From assembly GCA_017542485.1 (NCBI GenBank), contig JAFXXC010000020.1:1-64000 (forward strand): DNA of 64,000 nt, written 5' to 3'. Shown in pieces: positions 1-8,506 of the stretch. Source of the stretch: Acholeplasmatales bacterium. Lineage in GTDB: Bacteria > Bacillota_I > Bacilli_A > Acholeplasmatales > Anaeroplasmataceae. Position numbers and translations under genes: made by a program. Positions within the stretch are counted from its first letter, which is position 1. The number at the start of each line of letters is the position of its first letter. Below the pieces are notes generated by a model. The model was given only the letters and a program-made list of their open reading frames with translations, had not been told where the DNA came from and did no database searches.

Positions 1-82
1 GTAGTCAAAAGCTACAAGGTGATTAAGCTCATTCATCTAGTTATATCTTATAAAATTATAACACTAGGACTTCAAATATACT

Positions 83-128
83 AATATGTAGTTAGACTTA
101 TCCAAGGTCTAAATCTACACTACATATT
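83..128 (+). promoter_or_regulatory. Nested inverted repeat upstream of the protease operon
   Basis: Positions 83-92 (AATATGTAGT) and 119-128 (ACTACATATT) are a perfect 10-bp inverted repeat. Inside it TTAGAC at 92-97 faces GTCTAA at 107-112. The structure ends 5 bases before the ribosome binding site GAGGTG at 133-138. It could be an operator or an RNA hairpin controlling translation of the secreted protease. The symmetry is seen directly; the role is inferred. Confidence 0.5.
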
Positions 129-145
129 ATACGAGGTGATTATAT

Positions 146-1069
146 GTGAAAAAAATATCACTATTTTTAAATATAGGATTTGTTATGTTATTTGTTGTAA
201 TTTGTCAATTAAATGTAAATGCATCAAGTGAAATAATTGGTTATACTATAAATTCCAATGGAGAAGAGGGATATGTATATGAAAATGACTTACATATGTC
301 AACTAAAACATATACTGATGGATCTGATGGATTCTTAAAAAATGACTCAGACTGTACAAGAACTGTAATAGGTAATGATAATAGGGTTAAACTTGAAGAT
401 TGGCAATATACAACATCAACTTATAGAAAAATATGTCAAATAACTGTGACTTTTGGTGGGGTAAGTATTCCGATACATGGTACCGGATTCTTGGTTGGAC
501 CACATACAATTTTGACCGCATGTCATATTGTTTATCAATCTAATTCAAATTATGATTATGGCTGGTTTAGTACAATACAAATAACTTTTGGATCATATAT
601 TGATTCATTAACTAATACTCATGTGTATCCTTACGGCATTATTAGTACATTTTCGTCTGCCTCATGTGGTAATTATTGTACAACTAAAGATCCTAACGAT
701 GATTGGGCATTTATAGAACTTACTACTGATATCGGTAATTCTTTGGGCTTTTTTGGTGTGACTTCAACTCTATTCGATGAAGATTCAATTTGGGCGATTG
801 GCTACCCTGATTCTGATTTGGGTAATATGTATTATGGATTTGGTCAAGCTGATGATGTTGAAATATATAGTTTTGCTCATGATTGTGATGCATCAGAAGG
901 TCAAAGTGGTTGTCCAATCTTAAAAAGCTATAATGGTTATGTTTGTGGAATTCATTCTGATGATTACGGTTATTGGCTTTTTGGATGGCATCCTACAAAT
1001 CAAGCATGTAAAATTTCTGATTATATTGTTGGCTGGGTTGAAGATAGACAATTTAATATTGAGGAATAA
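146..1069 (+). CDS. Secreted V8/glutamyl-endopeptidase-like serine protease
   Basis: Exported trypsin-fold protease of the S1B (V8, glutamyl endopeptidase) type. A signal peptide covers residues 1-26, with a likely cut after NVNA. The segment VIGNDNR (about 74-80) resembles the mature N-terminus of V8-like enzymes. The catalytic triad is visible: His127 in TACHIV, Asp186 in DDWAF and Ser254 in GQSGCP, where most relatives have GDSGSP. The start is GTG at 146, because the ATG two bases earlier runs straight into TGA; GAGGTG at 133-138 gives 7-base spacing. First gene of a four-gene exported cluster. Cleavage after Glu is only an inference from the family. Confidence 0.85.
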   Translation: MKKISLFLNIGFVMLFVVICQLNVNASSEIIGYTINSNGEEGYVYENDLHMSTKTYTDGSDGFLKNDSDCTRTVIGNDNRVKLEDWQYTTSTYRKICQITVTFGGVSIPIHGTGFLVGPHTILTACHIVYQSNSNYDYGWFSTIQITFGSYIDSLTNTHVYPYGIISTFSSASCGNYCTTKDPNDDWAFIELTTDIGNSLGFFGVTSTLFDEDSIWAIGYPDSDLGNMYYGFGQADDVEIYSFAHDCDASEGQSGCPILKSYNGYVCGIHSDDYGYWLFGWHPTNQACKISDYIVGWVEDRQFNIEE

Positions 1070-1072
1070 AAT

Positions 1073-1483
1073 ATGAAAAAGTCATGTAAGATACTGGCAT
1101 ATATTGTTATATCACTATTAATACTATTTACTATAGGATCAACAGTTTTTAAAAAAATAATACTAGAACCTCAGTTAGAAGTTATAGAAGTTTCTGATGT
1201 CGTTAGATTTCGTGATTTGACATATAAAAACTATTATGATAATAATATAATAATGGAAGTAGAACTTAATTTCGTTGATATATATGATTCTAAGGGAAAT
1301 CTTTCTTCAAATGATTATTATATATATGATTTGTTTTTTAGAAAGAAACCATTAAGTTTAAATGTTGGAGATAAGATATGTGTTTCTAGTTATATGAACC
1401 CAGAAATTTTGGGACGTACTGATGATCCAAAAAGATATTATACTTATTGGTATGTTAAAGGATATTTATTTTTATGTAATTAA
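1073..1483 (+). CDS. Small membrane-anchored extracytoplasmic protein, unknown
   Basis: A 136-residue protein I do not recognise. Lysines at the N-terminus are followed by one hydrophobic segment (about residues 8-26) with no clear cleavage site, so it is probably a membrane anchor with an outward domain of about 105 residues, mostly beta-type with many Tyr and Asp. It starts 3 bases after the serine protease stop, so the two are surely cotranscribed. A role as chaperone, inhibitor or docking partner of the neighbouring proteases is possible, but nothing in the sequence proves it. Confidence 0.65.
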   Translation: MKKSCKILAYIVISLLILFTIGSTVFKKIILEPQLEVIEVSDVVRFRDLTYKNYYDNNIIMEVELNFVDIYDSKGNLSSNDYYIYDLFFRKKPLSLNVGDKICVSSYMNPEILGRTDDPKRYYTYWYVKGYLFLCN

Positions 1484-1603
1484 ATATTATCTTACTCCTA
1501 TAACATATTACTATTTTAATTTAAATATGACTAACATATGAAAATATTTGATAAAATTAAAAGTTACAAAACATATAAAAAAGAGAAGAAAGGAGCCGTA
1601 TTA

Positions 1604-2539
1604 ATGAAAAAAATATTTATATTTATTGGTTTGTTTTGCTTGTTTACTTATTCGTTCAATATTACAATTAATTATAATATTTTAGGTGAAAAATTAGAAT
1701 ATGCAAATGATCGATATCATTATCAAGATTTAATATTTGATTCTATGTATGATGTTGATGATTACATAGAATGGAGATATGGATCATATCCAGACTTTTA
1801 TTATACTACTGAACACAATTATGGTCTTTTGGCAACACAAAATATTAATCAAGAAACATTACGAGATGGATATAATAATTTAGGGAATTTAAGACACGAC
1901 TTGAATCATGATAATATAATTAATAATTTAGATAATGTAGGACAAAATGGAGGAATATGTCAACCCACAGCTGTAACAATGGCGTTAAGATATATGATTG
2001 CAAGGGGCGATATAACATATACTCCTCAATTAAATAATGACGTTAATGATCCTTTGAATGTGTTTTATAATGTGGCTTCTGCATATATTTATTTTGGATG
2101 GGGTGGAAGTGGCGCTAATACATTGATGTGTAGTGCAGCACTTAATAAATTATTTGAAGATTATTTTGATTATAATAATTATGCAGCGTCATATACAGCG
2201 TCAAATCTTATTAATGTAATATCAACTGCTTTTGATAATTATCTTCCTGCTGTAGCACACATAAGTGATAATGAAGGTGGTGCTCATGCGATGACTATTG
2301 CAGGATATTACACAAAGCATATACATTATCTTGATGATTCAGAACAATGTGAAGAATGGGATTATCCAGAAGTAGAATTAGATATACATTATGTCGCAGT
2401 TAATACTGGATGGGTAGATACTGTTAGTTATTGGAATAATATTACTGGTCCAATTCCACTATGGTTATATGAAGATAATTATTCATTTGTAAATGTTAAT
2501 TTTTTGGATGGAGTTACATATATATGCGAAATAAATTAA
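1604..2539 (+). CDS. Secreted papain-like cysteine protease (C39/C1 type)
   Basis: Predicted exported cysteine peptidase of 311 residues. The start at 1604 is preferred to an in-frame ATG at 1538, since AAAGGAG lies just upstream and a hydrophobic signal sequence begins there. A papain-type triad can be placed: oxyanion Gln114 and nucleophile Cys119 in GQNGGICQPTA, His228 in GGAHAMTIAGY, and Asn267 in VAVNTGW. The N-terminal 110 residues may be a propeptide or an adhesion region. It shares a cluster with a V8-like protease and overlaps the next gene, a lipoprotein, by 16 bases. Family placement is by motif only; host-protein cleavage is speculation. Confidence 0.7.
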   Translation: MKKIFIFIGLFCLFTYSFNITINYNILGEKLEYANDRYHYQDLIFDSMYDVDDYIEWRYGSYPDFYYTTEHNYGLLATQNINQETLRDGYNNLGNLRHDLNHDNIINNLDNVGQNGGICQPTAVTMALRYMIARGDITYTPQLNNDVNDPLNVFYNVASAYIYFGWGGSGANTLMCSAALNKLFEDYFDYNNYAASYTASNLINVISTAFDNYLPAVAHISDNEGGAHAMTIAGYYTKHIHYLDDSEQCEEWDYPEVELDIHYVAVNTGWVDTVSYWNNITGPIPLWLYEDNYSFVNVNFLDGVTYICEIN

Positions 2540-3225
2540 GATTATTAATAAGTTTCTTGTTTGTATTATTTCTTTTTGCTTGTGGTAACAGTAAGATAAA
2601 AGATTCTAAAAATGTAGAAATGTTTTGGAGTAATTGGTATGATGTTGATTCAAAAACATCAATTAAGTTATATGGTGATATAGAATTAATAGATATGAAA
2701 ATTGATGGAGGTAATACTTTATTAGGTACATTAACATATTTTAATTCTAATGGTGATATTTATTATAATGATGAGAAAGTAAAAATATGCGATGATATTA
2801 ATAAATTAGATAATTATTATTTTTATAATAACAATTATTTTAGTATTAGTAAAAATACATATGAGAATAAGGAATGTTATTTATTAAGTACTTTAAATAC
2901 TCAAATTAATATTGTTGATGAAATAAATCATCATACTTATTATTATTTTATCCCATTACCACCAAGTATTAATTATAGTCATTTAGATAAATCATTAATT
3001 AATAAAATATTTGAATTATATGATTTTGAGTACTTAAATAATTTTTATTCTAAATTTACAGATTATGTAACTATAAATAAGACTGATAAAACAATTAAAA
3101 TTGTAGCTGAAGAATTATATTTAAGTAACCATTCTTTAAAACCAGATGTATTTTTAAGTACTACTATTGATTTTCAAAATAAAATAATAAATGTTAAAAC
3201 TGATAATTTTGAAACAGTATTATAA
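2524..3225 (+). CDS. Lipoprotein of unknown function
   Basis: A 233-residue protein with a lipoprotein signal peptide: charged start, hydrophobic core, and lipobox LFAC with Cys20 as the predicted lipidated residue, so it should be attached to the outer face of the membrane. The rest is rich in Asn, Tyr and Ile with no motif I know. Its start lies inside the end of the cysteine protease gene, indicating translational coupling, and a good terminator follows. It may be an accessory or immunity factor for the exported proteases; this is inferred from position only. Confidence 0.7.
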   Translation: MRNKLRLLISFLFVLFLFACGNSKIKDSKNVEMFWSNWYDVDSKTSIKLYGDIELIDMKIDGGNTLLGTLTYFNSNGDIYYNDEKVKICDDINKLDNYYFYNNNYFSISKNTYENKECYLLSTLNTQINIVDEINHHTYYYFIPLPPSINYSHLDKSLINKIFELYDFEYLNNFYSKFTDYVTINKTDKTIKIVAEELYLSNHSLKPDVFLSTTIDFQNKIINVKTDNFETVL

Positions 3226-3240
3226 TATTTCAATAATGTT

Positions 3241-3269
3241 GGCAACCATAATGATGTGGTTGCCTTTTT
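3241..3269 (+). terminator. Rho-independent terminator of the exported-protease cluster
   Basis: Stem GGCAACCA (3241-3248) pairs with TGGTTGCC (3257-3264), followed by a run of T. It closes the four-gene cluster. Confidence 0.85.
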
Positions 3270-3325
3270 ATGTTTATACTATCAAATCGATAGAACAAAA
3301 TATCTATTAACTGTTTAATGTTAAA

Positions 3326-3354
3326 TTGACAATTTATAAATTATAATTTATAAT
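3326..3354 (+). promoter_or_regulatory. Consensus sigma-A promoter of the kdg/kdu operon
   Basis: TTGACA at 3326-3331 and TATAAT at 3349-3354 are separated by exactly 17 bases, a perfect vegetative promoter. The predicted transcription start falls near 3361, about 46 bases before the aldolase gene. A promoter this strong probably needs a repressor. Confidence 0.8.
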
Positions 3355-3357
3355 TAA

Positions 3358-3374
3358 TGTAAACGTAGTTTTCA
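3358..3374 (+). promoter_or_regulatory. Candidate repressor operator over the kdg start site
   Basis: TGTAAAC (3358-3364) and GTTTTCA (3368-3374) form an inverted repeat with one mismatch and a 3-base spacer, placed over the predicted transcription start. It resembles LacI-family or related sugar-acid operators, but the spacer is not that of a standard cre site. No regulator gene lies next to it. Confidence 0.5.
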
Positions 3375-3406
3375 TAAGCTACTATTTAAGAAAGAGGTAA
3401 TTAATT

Positions 3407-4057
3407 ATGAAAAAGTTTGATATTCTTAATCAAATTTCTGCTATTGGTGTTGTTGCCGTAGTTAGAGGAAACAGTAAAGAAGAAGCTATTAAGATTGCTG
3501 ATGCTTGTATCGCTGGTGGAGTATGTGCTATTGAATTAACATATACAGTACCTGGTGCACGTTCTATTATTGAAGCATTAGTTGAGAAATATGCTTCTAA
3601 CAAGGAAGTTGTTATTGGTGCAGGTTCAGTATTAGATCCTGAAACATGTAAGGGTGCTATTGAAGCAGGTGCAAAGTTCATTGTTGCTCCATCTTTCAAT
3701 GAAAATGTTGCAAAGCTTGCTAATAGATATCAAATTCCTTATATTCCAGGAACACAAACAATTAAGGAAATCGTTACTGCTATGGAATTTGGTAGTGATG
3801 TAATTAAAGTATTCCCAGGAGATATTTTAGGACCTAGATTTGTTAAGGATGTTAAGGGACCACTTCCTTATGCTAGTTTAATGCCATCTGGTGGTGTTGA
3901 TATTGATAACATTAAGGATTGGGTTAAGGCTGGTGTTGTTGCAGTTAGTGCTGGTTCAAGTTTAACAGCTGGTGCTAAGAAGGGTGACTTTGCATTAGTT
4001 ACTGAAACTGCAAAGAAGTTTATTGCAGAATATAAAGCAGCAAAAGCAGCAAAGTAA
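3407..4057 (+). CDS. eda: 2-dehydro-3-deoxy-phosphogluconate (KDPG) aldolase
   Basis: Cytoplasmic class I aldolase that splits KDPG into pyruvate and glyceraldehyde-3-phosphate, the last step of uronate breakdown. The 216 residues match the usual length. Glu43 (AIELTY) and the Schiff-base Lys134 (DVIKVFPGD) are in place, together with GAGSVLD and PSGGVD phosphate-binding segments. First gene of an operon with two KDG kinases, yhcH, kduI and kduD, which makes KDPG the natural substrate. The ribosome binding site GAAAGAGGT precedes the ATG. Strong promoter and operator lie just upstream. Confidence 0.95.
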   Translation: MKKFDILNQISAIGVVAVVRGNSKEEAIKIADACIAGGVCAIELTYTVPGARSIIEALVEKYASNKEVVIGAGSVLDPETCKGAIEAGAKFIVAPSFNENVAKLANRYQIPYIPGTQTIKEIVTAMEFGSDVIKVFPGDILGPRFVKDVKGPLPYASLMPSGGVDIDNIKDWVKAGVVAVSAGSSLTAGAKKGDFALVTETAKKFIAEYKAAKAAK

Positions 4058-4085
4058 TTATTTATCCCCATTGGAGGTAATAGTT

Positions 4086-5120
4086 ATGGAGGAAAAAATT
4101 TTAACATTTGGTGAGATAATGCTAAGATTATCAACACCAGATTATTCGACTATTAACCAAGCACAGTCATTTTTAGTTAATTATGGTGGTGGTGAGGCTA
4201 ACGTTGCTGTAGCCTTATCACATATGGGACATAAGACGTATTTTATGTCTAAGTTGCCACCTAATCAATTAGGTGATGGTGCAATTACTCATTTACACAG
4301 TCATGGTGTAAATACAGATTATGTAGTAAGAGGTTCAACAACAATTGGTATTTATTTTCTAGAAACTGGTTTTGGTGGTAGACCATCTAAGGTTATTTAT
4401 AACCGTAAGCACTCTGCCATCACTCGTATTTCTGAAGATGAATTCAATTGGGAAGAAATTTTTGGAAATGCTACATGGTTCCATTTATCTGGAATCACAC
4501 TTGCTCTTGGTGAAAGAGTAAGAAAAGTTGCACTTCGTGCGGTTAAAGAAGCAAAGAAGCATAATGTTCCAGTAAGTTTTGATTTTAACTACCGTTCTAA
4601 ACTATGGACAGTTGAGGAAGCTAGACCAGTATTTAAAGAATTTATGAATTATGTAAATATTGTTTTTGCAAGCTTCTATGATGCTAATACAATTCTTGAA
4701 ATACCTCTTGATGAGGGTTTTGAAGATAAAACATTATCTGAAAAGAGAAGAAATGTATTCCCTAAGATGATAAAGAAGTATAATTTACATTATATTTTCG
4801 GTACTGATAGAGTTGTTTATACAGCTACAGATAATTCACTTGCAGGTTATTATTTCAAACTTCATGGTGATGAATTAACTTGGGAATTAACAGAACCAAT
4901 TAGATTTAATATCTATGATAGAATTGGTGGAGGAGATGCCTTCGCATCTGGAGTTATTCATGGTTTATTAAAGAATTATGATGATCCTCAGTATGCAGTT
5001 AGATATGGTTTAAATACATCTGTATTAAAACATACTATCTATGGTGATGCTTCAACAATGAGTTGTGAAGATATTGAAACATTTATGGCTGCAAATGGAT
5101 CAGCTGAGGTAGTTAGGTAG
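4086..5120 (+). CDS. kdgK: PfkB-family 2-keto-3-deoxygluconate kinase, copy 1
   Basis: PfkB sugar kinase predicted to phosphorylate 2-keto-3-deoxygluconate (KDG) to KDPG with ATP. Visible features are the N-terminal FGEIMLRLSTP, the first PfkB signature YGGGEANVAVAL, and the anion hole and catalytic base in DRIGGGDAFASG near the C-terminus. The start at 4086 (MEEKILTF) follows GGAGG; an in-frame ATG at 4023 lies inside eda and is rejected. A second kinase (5634-6677) of the same subfamily lies one gene away and is clearly divergent, so the two may take different sugar acids. Confidence 0.88.
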   Translation: MEEKILTFGEIMLRLSTPDYSTINQAQSFLVNYGGGEANVAVALSHMGHKTYFMSKLPPNQLGDGAITHLHSHGVNTDYVVRGSTTIGIYFLETGFGGRPSKVIYNRKHSAITRISEDEFNWEEIFGNATWFHLSGITLALGERVRKVALRAVKEAKKHNVPVSFDFNYRSKLWTVEEARPVFKEFMNYVNIVFASFYDANTILEIPLDEGFEDKTLSEKRRNVFPKMIKKYNLHYIFGTDRVVYTATDNSLAGYYFKLHGDELTWELTEPIRFNIYDRIGGGDAFASGVIHGLLKNYDDPQYAVRYGLNTSVLKHTIYGDASTMSCEDIETFMAANGSAEVVR

Positions 5121-5129
5121 GAGATTAAA

Positions 5130-5603
5130 ATGATTGTTGGAAAATTAGTAGATTTATATCGTTATAAAGGTATCGCTAAAAATATCGATACTGCTATTAA
5201 CTGGATGGAATCTTTAGGTATGGAAGGATTACTTGCATTACCTAAGGGTAAAACTGTAGTTGATGGAACAAATGTATATGCTAATAGAGATACATATGTT
5301 GCAAGACCTTTAGAAGAATGCTTCTTTGAAAATCATGAAAACTATATCGATATTCAAGTTGTACTAAAGGGAAAAGAAATTATCGGTTATACTCACATCA
5401 CTAATCCTGATTTAAAGGTTACAACACCTTATAATGCAGAAAAGGATGTTACAAAGTATAATTATAATCCTGAGGGAGCAGTTTTCTTCACATTAGAAGA
5501 AGGATTTGCTTTAGTTTATACTGAGGATGCACACCTTGCTAAATGTAAGGCTGATGACAATATAACTGAAAAGTTAGTTGTAAAAATTAAAATTGAGAAG
5601 TAA
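5130..5603 (+). CDS. YhcH/YjgK/YiaL-family protein (DUF386)
   Basis: A 157-residue cupin-fold protein of the YhcH/YiaL family, often found in operons for sialic acid, uronates or rare sugars and thought to act as an anomerase or small sugar isomerase. Family-like segments are NRDTYVARPLEECFFENHENYIDIQVVL in character (about 47-75), with the metal-type His residues in this region and in EDAHLAKC near the end. It sits between the two KDG kinases, 9 bases after the first, so it very likely acts on an intermediate of the same pathway. The exact reaction is not known from sequence. Confidence 0.8.
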   Translation: MIVGKLVDLYRYKGIAKNIDTAINWMESLGMEGLLALPKGKTVVDGTNVYANRDTYVARPLEECFFENHENYIDIQVVLKGKEIIGYTHITNPDLKVTTPYNAEKDVTKYNYNPEGAVFFTLEEGFALVYTEDAHLAKCKADDNITEKLVVKIKIEK

Positions 5604-5633
5604 AAAAATAAAATAGAGGAGAAAAATTAAAAA

Positions 5634-6677
5634 ATGAAAAATTTAAAGTTTAATTCAAAAAAAGTAGTAACAATGGGCGAAATTATGCTTCGTTTATCTA
5701 CACCTGCTAACACACGTTTTGTTCAAGCTAACCAATTCGATATTATCTTCGGTGGTGGTGAGGCTAACGTTGCTGTATCATGCGCTAACTATGGCTTAGA
5801 TGCTTATTTCGTATCTAAATTACCTGATAATCCTATCGGACAAGCTGCAGTTAATTCTTTAAGAAGATATGGTGTTAACACTGAGTTTGTTGCTCGTGGT
5901 GGAGATAGAGTTGGTATTTACTATTCAGAAACTGGTGCTTCAATGAGACCATCTGTAGTAGTTTATGACCGTGCTCATTCAGCAATCGCTGAGGCTAAGC
6001 CTGAAGATTTCGATTTTGATGCAATTATGAAGGATGCAGGTTGGTTCCACTGGTCTGGAATCACTCCAGCTATTTCTGATGCTTCAGCTAAGTGCTTAGA
6101 GTTAGCTTTAAAGGCTGCTAAGAAGTATGGCGTTGTTGTATCTTGTGACTTAAACTTCCGTAAGAAATTATGGACTTCTGAGAAGGCTATTTCTGTTATG
6201 AAGCCATTAATGAAGTATGTTGACGTATGTATCGGTAATGAAGAGGATGCTGAATTATGCTTAGGCTTCAAACCAGATGCAAATGTTGAAGCTGGTGAAA
6301 CTGGTGCTGCTGGTTACCATAACATCTTCAAGCAAATGGCTAAAGAATTCGGATTCAAGTATGTTGTTTCTACATTAAGAGAGTCTTTCAGTGCTACTCA
6401 TAATGGTTGGAAGGCATTAATCTATGATGGTGAAGAATTCTATGAATCTAAGAGATATGATATTAACCCAATTATCGATCGTGTTGGTGGTGGTGATTCA
6501 TTCTCTGGTGGTTTAGTTTATGGTTTAATGACTAAGGCTACTCAAGGTGAAGCTTTAGAGTTCGCTGTTGCTGCATCTGCATTAAAGCATACTATTAATG
6601 GTGACTATAACTTAGTTTCTGTTAAGGAAGTAGAAGCTTTAGCTGGTGGTAACGCAAACGGACGTGTACAACGTTAA
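5634..6677 (+). CDS. kdgK: PfkB-family 2-keto-3-deoxygluconate kinase, copy 2
   Basis: Second KDG-kinase-like PfkB protein (347 residues), with MGEIMLRLSTPAN, FGGGEANVAVS and the catalytic DRVGGGDSFSGG. It differs from the first copy across most of its length and uses more C-ending codons (for example ttc, aac, cgt), a sign of high expression. It has its own ribosome binding site GAGGAG. A 10-bp hairpin follows the gene. Two kinases in one operon suggest separate substrates, for example KDG and its galactonate epimer; that is an inference. Confidence 0.88.
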   Translation: MKNLKFNSKKVVTMGEIMLRLSTPANTRFVQANQFDIIFGGGEANVAVSCANYGLDAYFVSKLPDNPIGQAAVNSLRRYGVNTEFVARGGDRVGIYYSETGASMRPSVVVYDRAHSAIAEAKPEDFDFDAIMKDAGWFHWSGITPAISDASAKCLELALKAAKKYGVVVSCDLNFRKKLWTSEKAISVMKPLMKYVDVCIGNEEDAELCLGFKPDANVEAGETGAAGYHNIFKQMAKEFGFKYVVSTLRESFSATHNGWKALIYDGEEFYESKRYDINPIIDRVGGGDSFSGGLVYGLMTKATQGEALEFAVAASALKHTINGDYNLVSVKEVEALAGGNANGRVQR

Positions 6678-6693
6678 TTATTGTTAATTTATT

Positions 6694-6717
6694 CTAGGCA
6701 TAGATTTCTATGCCTAG
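6694..6717 (+). repeat. Perfect intercistronic hairpin without T-run
   Basis: CTAGGCATAG (6694-6703) and CTATGCCTAG (6708-6717) form a perfect 10-bp stem with an ATTT loop. No T-run follows, so it is more likely an mRNA-stability or processing element than a full terminator. It splits the highly expressed aldolase/kinase half from the isomerase half of the operon. Confidence 0.7.
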
Positions 6718-6740
6718 GATTTAATAATTAGGAGGTTTTT

Positions 6741-7577
6741 ATGAAGATTGGTGTAAGAGTACATGACTTTGGAAAAAGTGATGCAGAAACACTTGCTAAA
6801 AAAGCTAAAAGTGTTGGTTTTGATGGCGTTCAATTAGTTTTGAATAAAGCTATTGAAGGTGAAACTGGTCTTGCAGGAACCTTATCTAAAGAAAAAGCTA
6901 ATTATTTTTATGAAACATTTAAAAAAGAAGGATTAGATATTGCAATGTTAGGTGCTTATTTTAATCCTGTTCATTCAAATAAAGAGCTTGTATCAAATAT
7001 GATAGCTAAGTTTAAGGAACATTTAAAATATGAAAATGACTTCCATGCTGGCTATGTAGGTAGTGAAACTGGTTCATTCAATGATGATAAGTGGACATAT
7101 AATCCACTAAATAGAACTGAAGAAGCATTCCAAGAAGTTAAAAGAATTTTTGGTGATTTAGCCAAAACTGCTGAGGTAAATAATGCTAAGATTGCTTTAG
7201 AGGGAGCTTATGGTCATTGTATGTTTGAACCTAAGGCACTTAAGAGATTAGTAGATGAAATTGGATCAGATAGTATCTATTATACTGTAGATATATATAA
7301 TTATTTATCTATAGATAATTATGAGAATTATAAAGAAATCTTTGAAGAGTGTTTGGATTTATTTAAGGGAAGAATAGTAATATTCCACCTTAAGGATTTT
7401 ATTATCCAAGATGGCGCTTTAAAACAGTGTTGTATTGGCAAAGGTTTAATTGATTATGATTATTTAATAGGTAGAATTAAAGCTACAAATCCTGATGCGT
7501 TTTTGATATTTGAGGGTAGTAAGCCTGAAGATATGGAATTCTCATTCAATTTTGTTAAATCTAAAATTAATGCCTAA
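6741..7577 (+). CDS. Xylose-isomerase-like TIM-barrel sugar isomerase/epimerase
   Basis: A 278-residue protein of the sugar phosphate isomerase/epimerase (AP-endonuclease family 2) fold. Typical features are GFDGVQL near the start, ALEGAYGH (about 153-160) with a metal-type Glu, a VDIYNYL strand, IVIFHLKDF (about 213-221) with a metal His, and the terminal FEGSKPEDM with the last Glu. It follows GGAGG by 6 bases. Within this uronate operon it may interconvert keto-uronates or aldonates, but these barrels vary widely in substrate and I would not name one. Confidence 0.75.
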   Translation: MKIGVRVHDFGKSDAETLAKKAKSVGFDGVQLVLNKAIEGETGLAGTLSKEKANYFYETFKKEGLDIAMLGAYFNPVHSNKELVSNMIAKFKEHLKYENDFHAGYVGSETGSFNDDKWTYNPLNRTEEAFQEVKRIFGDLAKTAEVNNAKIALEGAYGHCMFEPKALKRLVDEIGSDSIYYTVDIYNYLSIDNYENYKEIFEECLDLFKGRIVIFHLKDFIIQDGALKQCCIGKGLIDYDYLIGRIKATNPDAFLIFEGSKPEDMEFSFNFVKSKINA

Positions 7578-7597
7578 TATTTTATAAGGAGAACGAA

Positions 7598-8476
7598 ATG
7601 AAATTAGATGTAAGATATGCTAATCATCCTGATGATTCAAAGCATTATACTACAGCTGAATTAAGAAAGCATTATTTAGTAGATAAGGTTTTCGCAGCTG
7701 ATGATATTTTATTAGTTTATTCTCACCAAGATAGAATTATTGCTGGTGGTATTATGCCAGTTAATATGACTTTAAAGCTTGAAGGATCTAGTGAAATGCG
7801 TGCTAAATATTTCTTAGAGCGTAGAGAAATGGGATTCATCAATATTGGTGGAGAAGGAAAAGTTAAGATTGATGGAAAGACTTATGATATTAAGCATAAA
7901 GATGGTATGTATATTGGTCTTGGTGTAAAGGATATTGAATTCTCATCAAATGATAGAAAGAATCCTGCTAAGTTCTATATGACATCATCTCCAGCTCATA
8001 AGACTTATCCGACTGTATATATTGCATATACACCTGAAAACTTAAAAGCATTCAAGGGTGATATTAAGGCTGTTGAATGTGTTCACCAAAATCTTGGTGA
8101 TGTTGAACATATGAACAAGAGAGTAATTAATAAGTATATTAATACTGCAATTATTGATTCTTGTCAATTAGCAATGGGAATGACTGCGCTTGATACTGGT
8201 TCATGCTGGAATACAATGCCTTGTCATACTCATGAAAGACGTATGGAAGTATATTTCTATTTTGACTTCCCTGAAGAGGAAAGAGTATTCCATTTAATGG
8301 GTAAGCCAGATGAAACTCGTCACATCGTTATGGCACCAGAGCAGGCCGTTATTTCTCCTGCTTGGAGTATACATGCTGCATCTGCAACAATGAATTATAC
8401 ATTCATTTGGGGTATGTGTGGTGAAAATCAGGACTATGATGATATGGATCATATCAAAACAGCTGATTTAAAATAA
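7598..8476 (+). CDS. kduI: 5-dehydro-4-deoxy-D-glucuronate isomerase
   Basis: KduI converts 4-deoxy-L-threo-5-hexosulose uronate, released from pectin or glycosaminoglycan lyase products, to 2,5-diketo-3-deoxygluconate. The 292-residue length and cupin metal site fit: CHTHERRME carries the His-x-His-x4-Glu zinc ligands and the fourth His is in PAWSIHAA. The protein begins with the family's MKLDVRYANHPDD-like start. It stands immediately before kduD, which acts on its product. Neither a lyase nor an unsaturated glucuronyl hydrolase lies in this window. Confidence 0.95.
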   Translation: MKLDVRYANHPDDSKHYTTAELRKHYLVDKVFAADDILLVYSHQDRIIAGGIMPVNMTLKLEGSSEMRAKYFLERREMGFINIGGEGKVKIDGKTYDIKHKDGMYIGLGVKDIEFSSNDRKNPAKFYMTSSPAHKTYPTVYIAYTPENLKAFKGDIKAVECVHQNLGDVEHMNKRVINKYINTAIIDSCQLAMGMTALDTGSCWNTMPCHTHERRMEVYFYFDFPEEERVFHLMGKPDETRHIVMAPEQAVISPAWSIHAASATMNYTFIWGMCGENQDYDDMDHIKTADLK

Positions 8477-8506
8477 TTGATTATAAAATAGGAGGAAAAT
8501 AATCAA

